From Mesorhizobium erdmanii USDA 3471 (GTDB lineage Bacteria > Pseudomonadota > Alphaproteobacteria > Rhizobiales > Rhizobiaceae): a DNA stretch of 64,000 nt. A model generated the notes under the pieces. It had not been told where the DNA came from, searched no databases, and worked only from the letters and a program-made list of their open reading frames with translations. Position numbers and translations under genes: made by a program. The stretch lies in the NCBI RefSeq assembly GCF_000472705.1, contig NZ_KI421455.1:186001-250000 (forward strand), in the 5' to 3' direction. Each line of letters opens with the position of its first letter. Within the stretch, counting starts at the first letter, position 1. Shown here piece by piece: positions 41,643-50,218 of the stretch.

Positions 41643-42667
41643 GCCTCATCGCATCCGCAATCCGCACCGTCGAACGCAGCCCGTTGCCCGATCCCGTGAC
41701 CCGAACGGGGATAGGCTTCCTGGTCGGGCGCACGCGCCGAAACCTGCTCGAAAGACCCGCCACGCATGAGCAGGCCTTCGTCCACGCCATGGCCGATCAT
41801 CCGATTGCCGAGCACACGCAGGCAGCCAACGAGCAGCACTACGAATTGCCGCCGGCTTTCTTCGGGCTGGTGCTGGGGCCACGCCGCAAATACTCGTCCT
41901 GCCTCTACCGGCGTGGCGATGAAAGCTTGGCGCAGGCCGAGCTTTTGGCGCTGGAAGAGACCGTTGCCCACGCCGATCTGGCCGATGGCCAAGACATCCT
42001 CGAACTCGGCTGCGGTTGGGGTTCGCTGACGCTGTTCATGGCCGAGCGGTTTCCCGCCGCCAGGATCACGGCGGTGTCCAACTCGGCGCCGCAAAGGGCG
42101 TATATCGAAGGGCAGGCTCGGGAGAGGGGCCTCGCAAATATCCGCGTCATCACCGCCGACATGAACAGTTTTCATCCGAATGGCCTGTTCGACCGCATCG
42201 TGTCGGTCGAGATGTTCGAGCATATGTCGAACTGGCAAAAGCTGCTCGAACGGGTGCAATCCTGGCTGACGCGGGAGGGGCGGCTCTTCATCCATGTCTT
42301 CACCCACAAGAGCCGGTCTTACCGCTTCGATCATCGCGACAAATCCGACTGGATCGCGCAGCACTTCTTCACCGGCGGCATCATGCCGAGCCACGACCTG
42401 ATCCGGCATTTCCCCGGCCTGTTCGACGTCGAGCAGGAATGGCGATGGAATGGCCGCAACTACCAGCGCACGGCAAACCAGTGGCTCGCCAATTTCGACG
42501 CCAACCTGCCCGAGATCGACCGCATCCTCGTCGGGGTCTACGGCAAGAATGCATTGATCTGGCGCCGCCGCTGGCGGCTGTTTTTCCTCGCCACCGCCGG
42601 TCTCTTCGGACACGCGAATGGCGAGGAATGGGGCGTCAGCCACTATCGCCTGCGCGCGGCCATATAG
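41639..42667 (+). CDS. Cyclopropane-fatty-acid-synthase-like SAM methyltransferase
   Basis: The 342 residues include HYELPPAFFGLVLGPRRKYSSCLY, SAM motif I ILELGCGWGSLTLFMAE (about 120), VSNSAPQRAYIE, VEMFEHM and VFTHKSRSYRF, all features of the CFA/mycolic-acid methyltransferase family. It likely methylates an unsaturated acyl chain of phospholipid. The GTG start overlaps the preceding stop (GTGA). The DUF1295/DUF1365/flavoprotein neighbours match gene sets tied to methylated or furan fatty acids. Confidence 0.88.
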   Translation: MSLIASAIRTVERSPLPDPVTRTGIGFLVGRTRRNLLERPATHEQAFVHAMADHPIAEHTQAANEQHYELPPAFFGLVLGPRRKYSSCLYRRGDESLAQAELLALEETVAHADLADGQDILELGCGWGSLTLFMAERFPAARITAVSNSAPQRAYIEGQARERGLANIRVITADMNSFHPNGLFDRIVSVEMFEHMSNWQKLLERVQSWLTREGRLFIHVFTHKSRSYRFDHRDKSDWIAQHFFTGGIMPSHDLIRHFPGLFDVEQEWRWNGRNYQRTANQWLANFDANLPEIDRILVGVYGKNALIWRRRWRLFFLATAGLFGHANGEEWGVSHYRLRAAI

Positions 42668-42692
42668 ATTGGAAACGCCGGTCCGATCGGGA

Positions 42693-43253
42693 ATGTTGTG
42701 GACGTCATGGAACGCGGCGAAGGCCTATTTCGCGAGTGACGATCCTCTCGTCGCCACCGCCAATCTGGTTGCGCTGGTCGTGCTGTGGAACCAGCCCTTC
42801 TATCCGCTCTACGTCTACTGGTCCGTCGGTCCCGTCATTGCGCCGACTTTCTATACGTTCATTTCGACGCCGTTCTTTCTCGCAGTGCCGGCGGTTGGCC
42901 GCATCAACGGCCGTGCCGGCCGTGCTCTGCTGCCCCTGGTCGGAATCGGCAACACGGTACTCAGTGCCAAGGTGTTCGGCGTCGCCTCCGGCGTAGAGAT
43001 ATTTCTGCTGCCCTGCGTGCTGCTCGGCTTCGTGCTGTTTCGGCCGTCCGAACGCATCATCGCGATCGCCATTGCGGCTGTCGGCATGCTGGCCTTCACG
43101 TTCCTGCATGGGCGTTACGGTGCCCCGGTACATCTCTATTCGGCCGAGGAATATGCAGGGTTCTTGAAGATGAACTCGCTAAGCGCAGGTACGCTCACCG
43201 CTTTCATCGGTCTTCTCGTGATGAACCTGATGGCCTCGCCGGCCAAGCGCTGA
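42693..43253 (+). CDS. Multi-pass membrane protein of unknown function
   Basis: The 186 residues have about five hydrophobic helices (ATANLVALVVLWN, LYVYWSVGPVIAPTFYTFIS, EIFLLPCVLLGFVLF, IIAIAIAAVGMLAFTFLHG, LTAFIGLLVMNLMAS). I do not recognise a family. It follows the CFA-like gene by 25 bases on the same strand. The start MLWTSWN at 42693 is the first ATG with a nearby purine stretch (CGGGA). Confidence 0.75.
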   Translation: MLWTSWNAAKAYFASDDPLVATANLVALVVLWNQPFYPLYVYWSVGPVIAPTFYTFISTPFFLAVPAVGRINGRAGRALLPLVGIGNTVLSAKVFGVASGVEIFLLPCVLLGFVLFRPSERIIAIAIAAVGMLAFTFLHGRYGAPVHLYSAEEYAGFLKMNSLSAGTLTAFIGLLVMNLMASPAKR

Positions 43254-43259
43254 CGGCGG

Positions 43260-43673
43260 CTATGCCGTTCGCGACAAAGCACTGGAAACGAGAAACCCAG
43301 CGGTCGCCGCGATCGCGGTGAGCACGGTTCCCCAGCAGATATCGGCAATTGTGACCTCGACGGGCCAGTTCTTCAGCGTTGCCTGGTTGGTCAGGTCGTA
43401 GGTGGCGTAGGCGCAAAAGCCGAACAGCGCGCCGTTCACTAAGGCAGTCATCCAAGATCCACTCTGAAAGGCAGGCTGCACCGCGAAATAGACGGCGCCG
43501 GCGATATAGATGACGTAGAAAAGCACTGCCGCCTTGACATTGAAATTGTCGAGCAGGATCGGCCCCAGCAGCGGCTTGTAAAGCCGGCTGCTCATCACCG
43601 TCAGCCAGACGGCGTCGATACACAGGAACACGACCGCCGTCGTCAGATAGGCGATGCCGTAGGTCTTGATCAT
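43260..43673 (-). CDS. DUF2177 family membrane protein
   Basis: This 137-residue protein has four helices and the DUF2177 pattern: YLTTAVVFLCIDAVWL, FYVIYIAGAVYFAV, ALVNGALFGFCAYATYDLTNQATLKNWP. It is the only minus-strand gene of the lipid cluster and has its own ECF-like promoter reading leftward. It is convergent with the preceding membrane protein gene, 6 bases apart. The function is unknown; DUF2177 proteins often occur beside CFA/DUF1365 genes. Confidence 0.9.
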   Translation of the reverse strand: MIKTYGIAYLTTAVVFLCIDAVWLTVMSSRLYKPLLGPILLDNFNVKAAVLFYVIYIAGAVYFAVQPAFQSGSWMTALVNGALFGFCAYATYDLTNQATLKNWPVEVTIADICWGTVLTAIAATAGFLVSSALSRTA

Positions 43674-43708
43674 TTTCGCCCCAAACTCCGTTGGCTGTTG
43701 TCTCAAGA

Positions 43709-43733
43709 AACGGTTTTCAACGCCGATAGTTTC
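43709..43733 (-). promoter_or_regulatory. ECF-like promoter, DUF2177 gene
   Basis: On the minus strand GAAACT (43733-43728), 15 bases, CGTT (43712-43709), about 36 bases upstream of the DUF2177 start. Confidence 0.55.
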
Positions 43734-43741
43734 GAACAGGC

Positions 43742-43767
43742 GAAACTCGCTCTCGCCGTCGTCCGTA
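43742..43767 (+). promoter_or_regulatory. ECF-like promoter, DUF2147 gene
   Basis: GAAACT (43742-43747), 16 bases, CGTA (43764-43767), about 30 bases upstream of the DUF2147 start and nearly abutting the divergent DUF2177 promoter. Confidence 0.6.
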
Positions 43768-43796
43768 GCTCCATAAAACGGATGATAGGGTGAATG

Positions 43797-44180
43797 ATGA
43801 ACCGACTGGCAGCGGCGGCAGGCCTGATACTTTGCGTCTCACTCTGCGGATCGGCGCTTGCCGCATCGGCACCTGACCCCAGCGGGACATGGAACCGTGG
43901 CGACGGCAATGCGAAAGTCCGCATCGCCCCATGCGGCTCTAACATCTGCGCCACCAATGTCTGGATCAAGGACACCAGCGGCGGCGAGGCCGTCGGCGAC
44001 AAGCTTGTGATGACGCTGAAGCCGAAGTCGGCCGATACGCTCAGCGGCAAGGCCTACGACGCAAAGCGTGCGATGACCTATGCGATCCAACTCAAGGTGG
44101 CCGGGCAGAGCCTTGTAACGCGCGGCTGCGTTGTCGGCGGGCTGGTTTGCAAGTCGGTGAACTGGTCCCGCGCCCGCTGA
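43797..44180 (+). CDS. DUF2147 family secreted protein
   Basis: The 127 residues have a signal peptide (AAAAGLILCVSLCGSALAASA) and the DUF2147 core DPSGTWNRGDGNAKVRIAPCGSNICATNVWIKD, with paired cysteines and a lipocalin-like beta pattern. An ATG one codon earlier is equally possible. It is divergent from DUF2177, and each has an ECF-like promoter. It is probably a periplasmic envelope-stress protein. Confidence 0.9.
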   Translation: MNRLAAAAGLILCVSLCGSALAASAPDPSGTWNRGDGNAKVRIAPCGSNICATNVWIKDTSGGEAVGDKLVMTLKPKSADTLSGKAYDAKRAMTYAIQLKVAGQSLVTRGCVVGGLVCKSVNWSRAR

Positions 44181-44246
44181 CGATAGGCGCGGCAGGTCTC
44201 GTCCGACCGCCTTCGCCTCACGACAAAATATCGCTCCCGCCACAGT

Positions 44247-44271
44247 GAAACTCGCGCAAGATCGCCCCGTA
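44247..44271 (+). promoter_or_regulatory. ECF-like promoter, flavoprotein-DUF1365 operon
   Basis: GAAACT (44247-44252), 15 bases, CGTA (44268-44271), 63 bases upstream of the flavoprotein start. Confidence 0.55.
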
Positions 44272-44333
44272 TCTACAAATGCCCATGGGTGCCGCCCGCG
44301 CCTTACAGACTTGATTTCCAACAAGGATTGTCG

Positions 44334-45674
44334 ATGAACATCGTGCCCATCAGCCGTGGTCGCCCAGCCGGCAGGAAGAAAATCGCCGTCATCGGTTCGG
44401 GCATCTCTGGCGCGGCTGCCGCATGGGCTTTGCATCCGAGCGCCGACGTCATCCTTTATGAGGCTTCGCACCGCGCGGGCGGCCATACCGCCACCGTCGA
44501 CATCGACTATGATGGGACGCCGATCTCGGTCGACACGGGCTTCATCGTCTACAACGAGCTGGCCTATCCGGATCTCACCGCGCTGTTTTCTCATCTCGGG
44601 GTAGCCACGCATGAGAGCGACATGGGCTTTTCGCTGTCGCTCGACGGCGGCAAACTCGAATGGTGTGGCTCGACGCTGCGCACCATATTCGCCCAGAAGC
44701 GCAATGTGTTTTCGCCGGGCTTCCTGTGGATGCTGCGTGAAATCCTGCGCTTCAACAAGGCGTGCATCGCCGAGCGCGACAGCGGGACGCTGGGCAACGT
44801 CTCTATCGGCGACTACCTTCGCACCCGCGGTTTCTCAGCCGGCTTTCGCGACAATTATCTCATACCGATGGCGGCGGCGATCTGGTCGACGCCACGCGCC
44901 AAGATGCTGGACTATCCGGCCGCGAGCTTCATCAGCTTCTTCGAGAACCATCGCCTGATCGACAATGATACGCGACCGATCTGGCGCACCGTGAGCGGTG
45001 GCTCTCGCAACTATCTGCAAAAACTGCTGGCGCCACTCGGCTCCGCGCTGCGGCTGTCGTCGCCGGTCAAGACACTGGTGCGCGATGCGTTCGGCGTCAC
45101 CGTGTGGGCGGGCAAGGACGCGCCTGAGCGCTTCGACAATGTCATCATTGCCGGTCACAGCGACCAGGCGTTGGCCATGCTCGGCGACGCAACGAGTGTC
45201 GAGGAAACGATCCTGTCCGCCATACCGTATCGTCCCAATCGGGTCGTCCTGCACAGAGACCCCCGCCTGATGCCGAAGCGGCGCGCCGCCTGGGCGGCGT
45301 GGAACTATCTGCGCTGTTCCTGTGAGGGGGAGGAACCGGAAGTCTCGGTCACTTACTGGATGAACCGTTTGCAGGGGATCGACGCGGCAAAGCCGCTTTT
45401 CGTTTCGCTCAATCCGGTGGTCGAGCCACGCCCGGAACTGGTCTTCGGCGAGTGGATGTTCGACCACCCGCAATACGATGCGCGTGCCTTGTCGGCGCAG
45501 GCTCGCCTCGATGATATACAGGGCGTGCGCGGCACCTATTTTGCCGGCGCTTGGACCGGCCACGGCTTTCATGAGGACGGCTTGCGCTCGGGCCTCGACG
45601 CGGCGATTGCGCTCGGCGCGGAAGTGCCGTGGCGCCGGCGCGAGGCGGCCAAGGCGCTGCTGGCGGCCGAATAG
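44334..45674 (+). CDS. FAD-dependent amine-oxidase-like protein (predicted lipid desaturase/oxidase)
   Basis: The 446 residues have an N-terminal Rossmann motif (KIAVIGSGISGAAAAWAL, glycines about 21-26) and ILYEASHRAGGHTATVDID, with PISVDTGFIVYN typical of the NAD/FAD amine-oxidase branch that accompanies DUF1365 and CFA-like methyltransferases. It is likely to oxidise or desaturate an acyl chain; in Rhodobacter similar genes form furan fatty acids. AAGGA lies 8 bases upstream. The DUF1365 gene follows after 13 bases. Confidence 0.9.
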   Translation: MNIVPISRGRPAGRKKIAVIGSGISGAAAAWALHPSADVILYEASHRAGGHTATVDIDYDGTPISVDTGFIVYNELAYPDLTALFSHLGVATHESDMGFSLSLDGGKLEWCGSTLRTIFAQKRNVFSPGFLWMLREILRFNKACIAERDSGTLGNVSIGDYLRTRGFSAGFRDNYLIPMAAAIWSTPRAKMLDYPAASFISFFENHRLIDNDTRPIWRTVSGGSRNYLQKLLAPLGSALRLSSPVKTLVRDAFGVTVWAGKDAPERFDNVIIAGHSDQALAMLGDATSVEETILSAIPYRPNRVVLHRDPRLMPKRRAAWAAWNYLRCSCEGEEPEVSVTYWMNRLQGIDAAKPLFVSLNPVVEPRPELVFGEWMFDHPQYDARALSAQARLDDIQGVRGTYFAGAWTGHGFHEDGLRSGLDAAIALGAEVPWRRREAAKALLAAE

Positions 45675-45687
45675 GACTTCTGTCGGA

Positions 45688-46533
45688 ATGGACGAACGGA
45701 TCACGACACTGGAACAGAACGGTCCGCCGCCGCTGGCGGCGGGAGTGCTCTATCCGGGTGAGGTTATGCATGCGCGGCTGAAGCCGTTCGGCCACCGCTT
45801 TGTCTACCGCGTGTTCTCGTTGCTGGTCGACATAGACAGGCTTGCAGAGCTCGGCCGCATGACGTGGCTGTTGGGAGTGAACCGGCCCGGCCTGGCGTCG
45901 TTCCATGAGAGCGACCACGTCGAAACCCCGGGCGAAAGCCTGCGAGCCTTCGCCGACAGGCTGCTCGCCGGTGCTGGGCTCGAGAAGCCGGCGGCGCGCG
46001 TGCTGCTGCTCGCCTATCCCCGCATCTTCGGCTACGTCTTCAATCCGATCTCGGTCTATTTCTGCTACGATGAAAGCGAGGCGCTGATCGCCTTGATTTA
46101 TGCCGTGCGCAATACGTTCGGGGGGCGGCATTTTTACGTGGCGCCGATCAAGTCGGGCGAACTCGGGCCAGCCGGGGTACGCCAGACACGAGCCAAGCTC
46201 TTCCACGTGTCGCCGTTCATCGGCATGGACGCACGCTACCATTTCCGCATCCTGCCGCCCGGCAAGACAGTCAGGCTGCGTATCCATGAGACGGAGAATA
46301 ACGAGCCGTTGCTGTCGGCAACCTTTACCGGCGCCGCACGCCCGCTTGCCACGCCGGACCTTGGCGCGTGCCTGATCAAGTTTCCCTTCGTGACGTTGAA
46401 GATCATCGCCGGCATTCACTGGGAAGCGCTGAAGCTTTGGCTGAAGGGCGCGCGCTTCCATCCGAGCCCGACGGTTGCAGGTCCCGCGCGGAACTTGCCC
46501 AATGAGCCGCGGCCGGTCGCTGTCCGCAGATAA
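45688..46533 (+). CDS. DUF1365 domain-containing protein
   Basis: This 281-residue protein shows the DUF1365 pattern: MHARLKPFGHRFVYRVFSLLVDID, ILAYPRIFGYVFNPISVYFCYDE, KLFHVSPFIGMDARYHF. It is nearly always next to the FAD amine-oxidase-like gene and CFA-like methyltransferases. The exact biochemical role is unknown. Its end is 12 bases from the convergent fliJ-like gene, which is the sharp boundary between the lipid cluster and the flagellar genes. Confidence 0.92.
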   Translation: MDERITTLEQNGPPPLAAGVLYPGEVMHARLKPFGHRFVYRVFSLLVDIDRLAELGRMTWLLGVNRPGLASFHESDHVETPGESLRAFADRLLAGAGLEKPAARVLLLAYPRIFGYVFNPISVYFCYDESEALIALIYAVRNTFGGRHFYVAPIKSGELGPAGVRQTRAKLFHVSPFIGMDARYHFRILPPGKTVRLRIHETENNEPLLSATFTGAARPLATPDLGACLIKFPFVTLKIIAGIHWEALKLWLKGARFHPSPTVAGPARNLPNEPRPVAVRR

Positions 46534-46545
46534 ACTCGAGCGCGG

Positions 46546-46929
46546 CTACTCTTCGCTTCGCTTCTGCGCGATCAGATCCAGCCGTTCACGGTCCGAGCGT
46601 TCGCGCTCGTCGCGGTTGCGCACGTCCCTGTAGGCGCGCTCGACCATGTTGGTGCGCGCGTTTGCCGTGGCGATGAGGCCGGCCTCCTGCCTGGCGCTTT
46701 CCAGGCTCTTCTCCTGGCGCACCACCGCCTGGGCGATGCGGCGATGATAGAGATCGGGAAACAGGCCGGACAGCGAATTGTCCTGGTCGAAATGGCCGAC
46801 CAGTTCCTGGGCCTCGGCCTCGGCGGCGTTCGCCTCGGCCAGGAAGGTGGCGTGACGGGTTTCGTGCAATGCCTTCAGTTGCTCCTGCACCTTGACCAGT
46901 TTCTTGAGACGGTCCTTGCGCGTGCTCAT
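46546..46929 (-). CDS. FliJ-like coiled-coil flagellar protein
   Basis: The 127 residues are highly charged and helical (KDRLKKLVKVQEQLKALHETRHA, ERAYRDVRNRDERERSDRERL), like the FliJ/general-chaperone family. It follows fliR directly (2 bases) and ends the flhA-fliR unit. The assignment rests on composition and position; sequence similarity to FliJ is weak. Confidence 0.7.
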   Translation of the reverse strand: MSTRKDRLKKLVKVQEQLKALHETRHATFLAEANAAEAEAQELVGHFDQDNSLSGLFPDLYHRRIAQAVVRQEKSLESARQEAGLIATANARTNMVERAYRDVRNRDERERSDRERLDLIAQKRSEE

Positions 46930-46931
46930 CG

Positions 46932-47684
46932 TCACCTCGCCAAAGTCAGGTCGACGAAGCCATCGACGAACAACGACAGCATGGTGCCGATGGCGAAATA
47001 GAAGATGAGCATGCCGCCGGCGATGACGAAGGGCTGGGAGATGAAATAGATCGGGATCTGCGGGGTCAGCTTGTTGACGAAGCCGATCGTCAGATTGACC
47101 AGAATGGCATAGGCGACAAACGGGCTGCCGAGGCGGATGACCAGGAAGAAGGTGTCCGACACGGTGTCGGTGATGTCGACGAGGGCGGCCTGCGGGTTGA
47201 AGAAGACATTGACCGGCGCAACCGTGTAGGACGACACCAGGGCGCGGACGATCTCGTGGTCGAAGTCGAAGACGAACAGCATCAACAGCGCCGAGAACGA
47301 GATGATGGCGGCAAGGGCGGCCTGCGGTTCCGGCTCCTCGATCGCTGGCCCGCCCGAGCCACCATAGCCGATCAGCATGGCGATGGCCGAGCCCATGAAG
47401 CGCAACGCTTCCATGTAAAGCCTGGTCATGGCGCCGATCAGCCCGCCGACCAGGAGTTCCGAGATGATCATGGGCACCAGGATCTGCGGGCGCGGATCGA
47501 CGAAGGGAATGATCTTGTCCCACAGGAAGGCGAGGAGGCCGCCGGTGGCGGCGATCGCCACGAACAGCCTGACTTGTGCCGGGACGCGGGCGCTGGACAG
47601 GCCAGGCATCAGCATGAAGCAGGAGCCGATGCGGCAGAAGGCGAGGAACGCCGCGATGACGACGCTCTGCGAGAGAACGCTCAC
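46932..47684 (-). CDS. fliR: Flagellar export-gate protein FliR
   Basis: This 250-residue inner-membrane protein of the flagellar type III export gate has FRIGSCFMLMPGLSSARVPAQVRL, LRFMGSAIAMLIGYG and the C-terminal VNLTIGFVNKLTPQIPIYFISQPFVIAGGM, all FliR family features, with about six helices. The GTG start at 47684 overlaps the flhA stop (GTGA), which implies coupling. Confidence 0.94.
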   Translation of the reverse strand: MSVLSQSVVIAAFLAFCRIGSCFMLMPGLSSARVPAQVRLFVAIAATGGLLAFLWDKIIPFVDPRPQILVPMIISELLVGGLIGAMTRLYMEALRFMGSAIAMLIGYGGSGGPAIEEPEPQAALAAIISFSALLMLFVFDFDHEIVRALVSSYTVAPVNVFFNPQAALVDITDTVSDTFFLVIRLGSPFVAYAILVNLTIGFVNKLTPQIPIYFISQPFVIAGGMLIFYFAIGTMLSLFVDGFVDLTLAR

Positions 47685-49768
47685 GATATGGTCCCGAGCA
47701 CCCTGATCTCGACGCCCTTGGCAATTTCGACGTGGGAGAGCACCGGCAGCGTGGTGAACAGGCGCTCGATGATCATGCGCACATAGGGGCGCGCGTCGGG
47801 CGCGGTGACCAGCACGAAACGCTCGCCTGCCTCGAGGAATTTCTTGATCGCCTTGGTGGCGTCCTGGCCGAATTCCTCGAGCTGACGCGGATCGATGTCG
47901 AACTCGCGCACCTCGCCCTTGGCGTCGCGCTTGAGGCTCTGGTGAAAGGCGAGGTCCCAGCGGTTGCCGAGGCGCAGAACCTTGAGCACGCCGCCTTCCG
48001 AAAGGTCGCCGCATATCTGCTGGGCCATGCGGATGCGGACATGTTCGACGATCTGCTCGGTGCGGCGTACATGCGGCGCGATCTCGGCGATGGCCTCGAT
48101 GATCAGGTGCAGGTTGCGGATCGAGACACGCTCGGCCAGCAGCAGCTTCAGCACCGCCTGCAGGCCGGGATAGGAGATGTGCGTGGTGCAGATCTCGTCG
48201 GCGAGCTTGCGGTATTCCTGGTCCTGGCGTTCGAGCAGCGCTTTCATGTCCTTATAGGACAGCAGCTGCGGCAGGTTGTTGCGGATGACCTCGGAGAGAT
48301 GGGTCAGCAGCACCGACATGTTGTCGGCGAAGGTGTAGTTCTCGCGTTTCAGATCCTCGGCGAAGGTCTCCATGACGGAATAGGCGCGCATGCCAAAGGC
48401 CGGCTCGCGGATCTCCTCGCCCGGTATTTCGGGCACGTCGCGGTTGCCGAGCAGCACCATGATCTCGCCGACGCGCATCGAATATTCGGCAACCACCGTG
48501 CCGTGCACCTTGATCTGGTAGCTTTTCGGCGGGATGGCGAAGTCGTCGGCGACGCGCACTTCCGGCACGACGAAACCGTATTGTTGCGCGAATTTCTTGC
48601 GCATCTTGCCCATGCGAAAGACAAGCTCCTGATGCGAGACCAGGAGCCTTGTCGACAGCTGCTTGCCGATCAGCAGTTCGATCTCGGCGGTGGCGAGCGA
48701 GGCCTTGACCGAGTTCTTCTCCTCTTCCGCCTTGGACGCCTTTTCCTGGGTCTTCAGCGCTTCGGCCTGGGCGAGCGCGCGGTTGGCGCGCAGCGGAATG
48801 ACGTAGCCGAGGCCGGCCATGCCGCCGGCGAGCGCAAAGAATGGGAACAATGGCAGGCCGGGCATCAAGCCGAGCAGCACCAGCAGGGCCGCCGCCACGT
48901 AGAGCGCGCGCGGATGGGCGCCGAGCTGGCCGAACACGGCCTGGTTGGTTGAGCCGCGGGTGCCGCCCTTGGACACCAGCAGGCCGGCGGCGAGCGAGAC
49001 GATGAGGGCCGGGATCTGGGTGACCAGGCCGTCGCCGACCGACAGCTTGATGAACACGTCGGCGGCCTCGCCCATGCCCATTCCGTGCCTGATATAGCCG
49101 ATGGCGATGCCGCCAACGATGTTGATGGCGGTGATGATGAGGCCGGCGATGGCGTCGCCGCGCACGAATTTCGAGGCACCGTCCATCGAGCCGAAGAAGG
49201 AGCTTTCTTCTTCCAGTTCGCGGCGCCGCAGCTGCGCGGTCTTGTCGTCGATCATGCCGGCGGACAGGTCGGCGTCGATCGACATCTGCTTGCCGGGGAT
49301 GGCATCGAGGGTGAAGCGGGCGCCGACTTCTGCGATACGGGTGGCGCCCTTGGTGATGACGATGAAGTTCACCACGATCAGGATCATGAAGACGATGAGG
49401 CCGATGACGAAGTCGCTGGCCATCACCAGCTTGGAGAACCCGGCAATGACATAGCCGGCGGCGTGCGTGCCTTCATTGCCATGCGACAGGATCATGCGCG
49501 TGGTGGCGATGTTGAGGGATAGCCTGAGCATGGTGGCGATGAGCAGCACGGTCGGGAACGAGGAGAAATCGAGCGGGCGCTGGATCCACAGCGCCACCAT
49601 CAGGATCAGCACCGACAGCGCGATCGAGAAGGCGAGGCCGATGTCGATGAGGAAGGCCGGGATCGGCAGGAACAGCACGGCCAGGATGATGACGATGCCG
49701 AGCGCGAAGAAAATGTCGCGGCCATTCTTGGCCACCGCGCCGGGCTGGATGCTTTCGCTGATCGCCAT
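47681..49768 (-). CDS. flhA: Flagellar export-gate protein FlhA
   Basis: This 695-residue protein forms the nonameric export gate. It has eight N-terminal helices (residues 20-320), the FHIPEP-family region (TKGATRIAEVGARFTLDAIPGKQMSIDADLSAG) and a large cytosolic domain. The ATG at 49768 has GAGGA upstream. In other rhizobia flhA directly follows fliQ; here about 10 kb separates them, so flhA needs its own promoter in 49769-49883. Confidence 0.95.
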   Translation of the reverse strand: MAISESIQPGAVAKNGRDIFFALGIVIILAVLFLPIPAFLIDIGLAFSIALSVLILMVALWIQRPLDFSSFPTVLLIATMLRLSLNIATTRMILSHGNEGTHAAGYVIAGFSKLVMASDFVIGLIVFMILIVVNFIVITKGATRIAEVGARFTLDAIPGKQMSIDADLSAGMIDDKTAQLRRRELEEESSFFGSMDGASKFVRGDAIAGLIITAINIVGGIAIGYIRHGMGMGEAADVFIKLSVGDGLVTQIPALIVSLAAGLLVSKGGTRGSTNQAVFGQLGAHPRALYVAAALLVLLGLMPGLPLFPFFALAGGMAGLGYVIPLRANRALAQAEALKTQEKASKAEEEKNSVKASLATAEIELLIGKQLSTRLLVSHQELVFRMGKMRKKFAQQYGFVVPEVRVADDFAIPPKSYQIKVHGTVVAEYSMRVGEIMVLLGNRDVPEIPGEEIREPAFGMRAYSVMETFAEDLKRENYTFADNMSVLLTHLSEVIRNNLPQLLSYKDMKALLERQDQEYRKLADEICTTHISYPGLQAVLKLLLAERVSIRNLHLIIEAIAEIAPHVRRTEQIVEHVRIRMAQQICGDLSEGGVLKVLRLGNRWDLAFHQSLKRDAKGEVREFDIDPRQLEEFGQDATKAIKKFLEAGERFVLVTAPDARPYVRMIIERLFTTLPVLSHVEIAKGVEIRVLGTIS

Positions 49769-49883
49769 TGAAATCCTCGAACCATAGATTGCCGCGCATG
49801 CGACAGCCCGGCGAGGGTAGCTGGCCAAGCTTGCGCGAGGGTGGGAGAGTGGCTGGACCGACGGCTTGCGAGAAGGAAGACCC

Positions 49884-50183
49884 ATGCTCTTGATCATCGG
49901 CACGATCCGCTTGCCGCCCGACAGGCTCGAAGACGCGAAGCCCGCGATGGAGCGCATGATTTCGGGCAGCCGGGCCGAGGACGGCTGCCTCGAATATTCC
50001 TATGCGCGCGACGTGCTCGATGCCGGGCTGATCCGGGTCACCGAAGTGTGGCGCGACAAGGCTTCGCTCGACGCGCATTTCCGCTCACCGCACATTGCCG
50101 ACTGGCGTTCGAGCTGGCCGACGCTTGGCATCGGCGAACGCAACCTCGTGCTCTATGAGGCCGGCGAGCCGATGCCGACCTGA
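49884..50183 (+). CDS. Antibiotic biosynthesis monooxygenase (ABM) domain protein
   Basis: This 99-residue ferredoxin-like ABM protein (LIIGTIRLPPDRLEDAKPAMERMI, DGCLEYSYARDVLDAGLIRVTEVW, LDAHFRSPHIADW) is a putative quinol monooxygenase of the YgiN type. AAGGAAG lies 5 bases upstream of the ATG. It is the left edge of the second inserted block and is divergent from flhA. It may act on quinones or reactive aromatics. Confidence 0.9.
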   Translation: MLLIIGTIRLPPDRLEDAKPAMERMISGSRAEDGCLEYSYARDVLDAGLIRVTEVWRDKASLDAHFRSPHIADWRSSWPTLGIGERNLVLYEAGEPMPT

Positions 50184-50218
50184 GCGGTCGCCGTTGGCTG
50201 GCCGGCAACGGCAAACAA

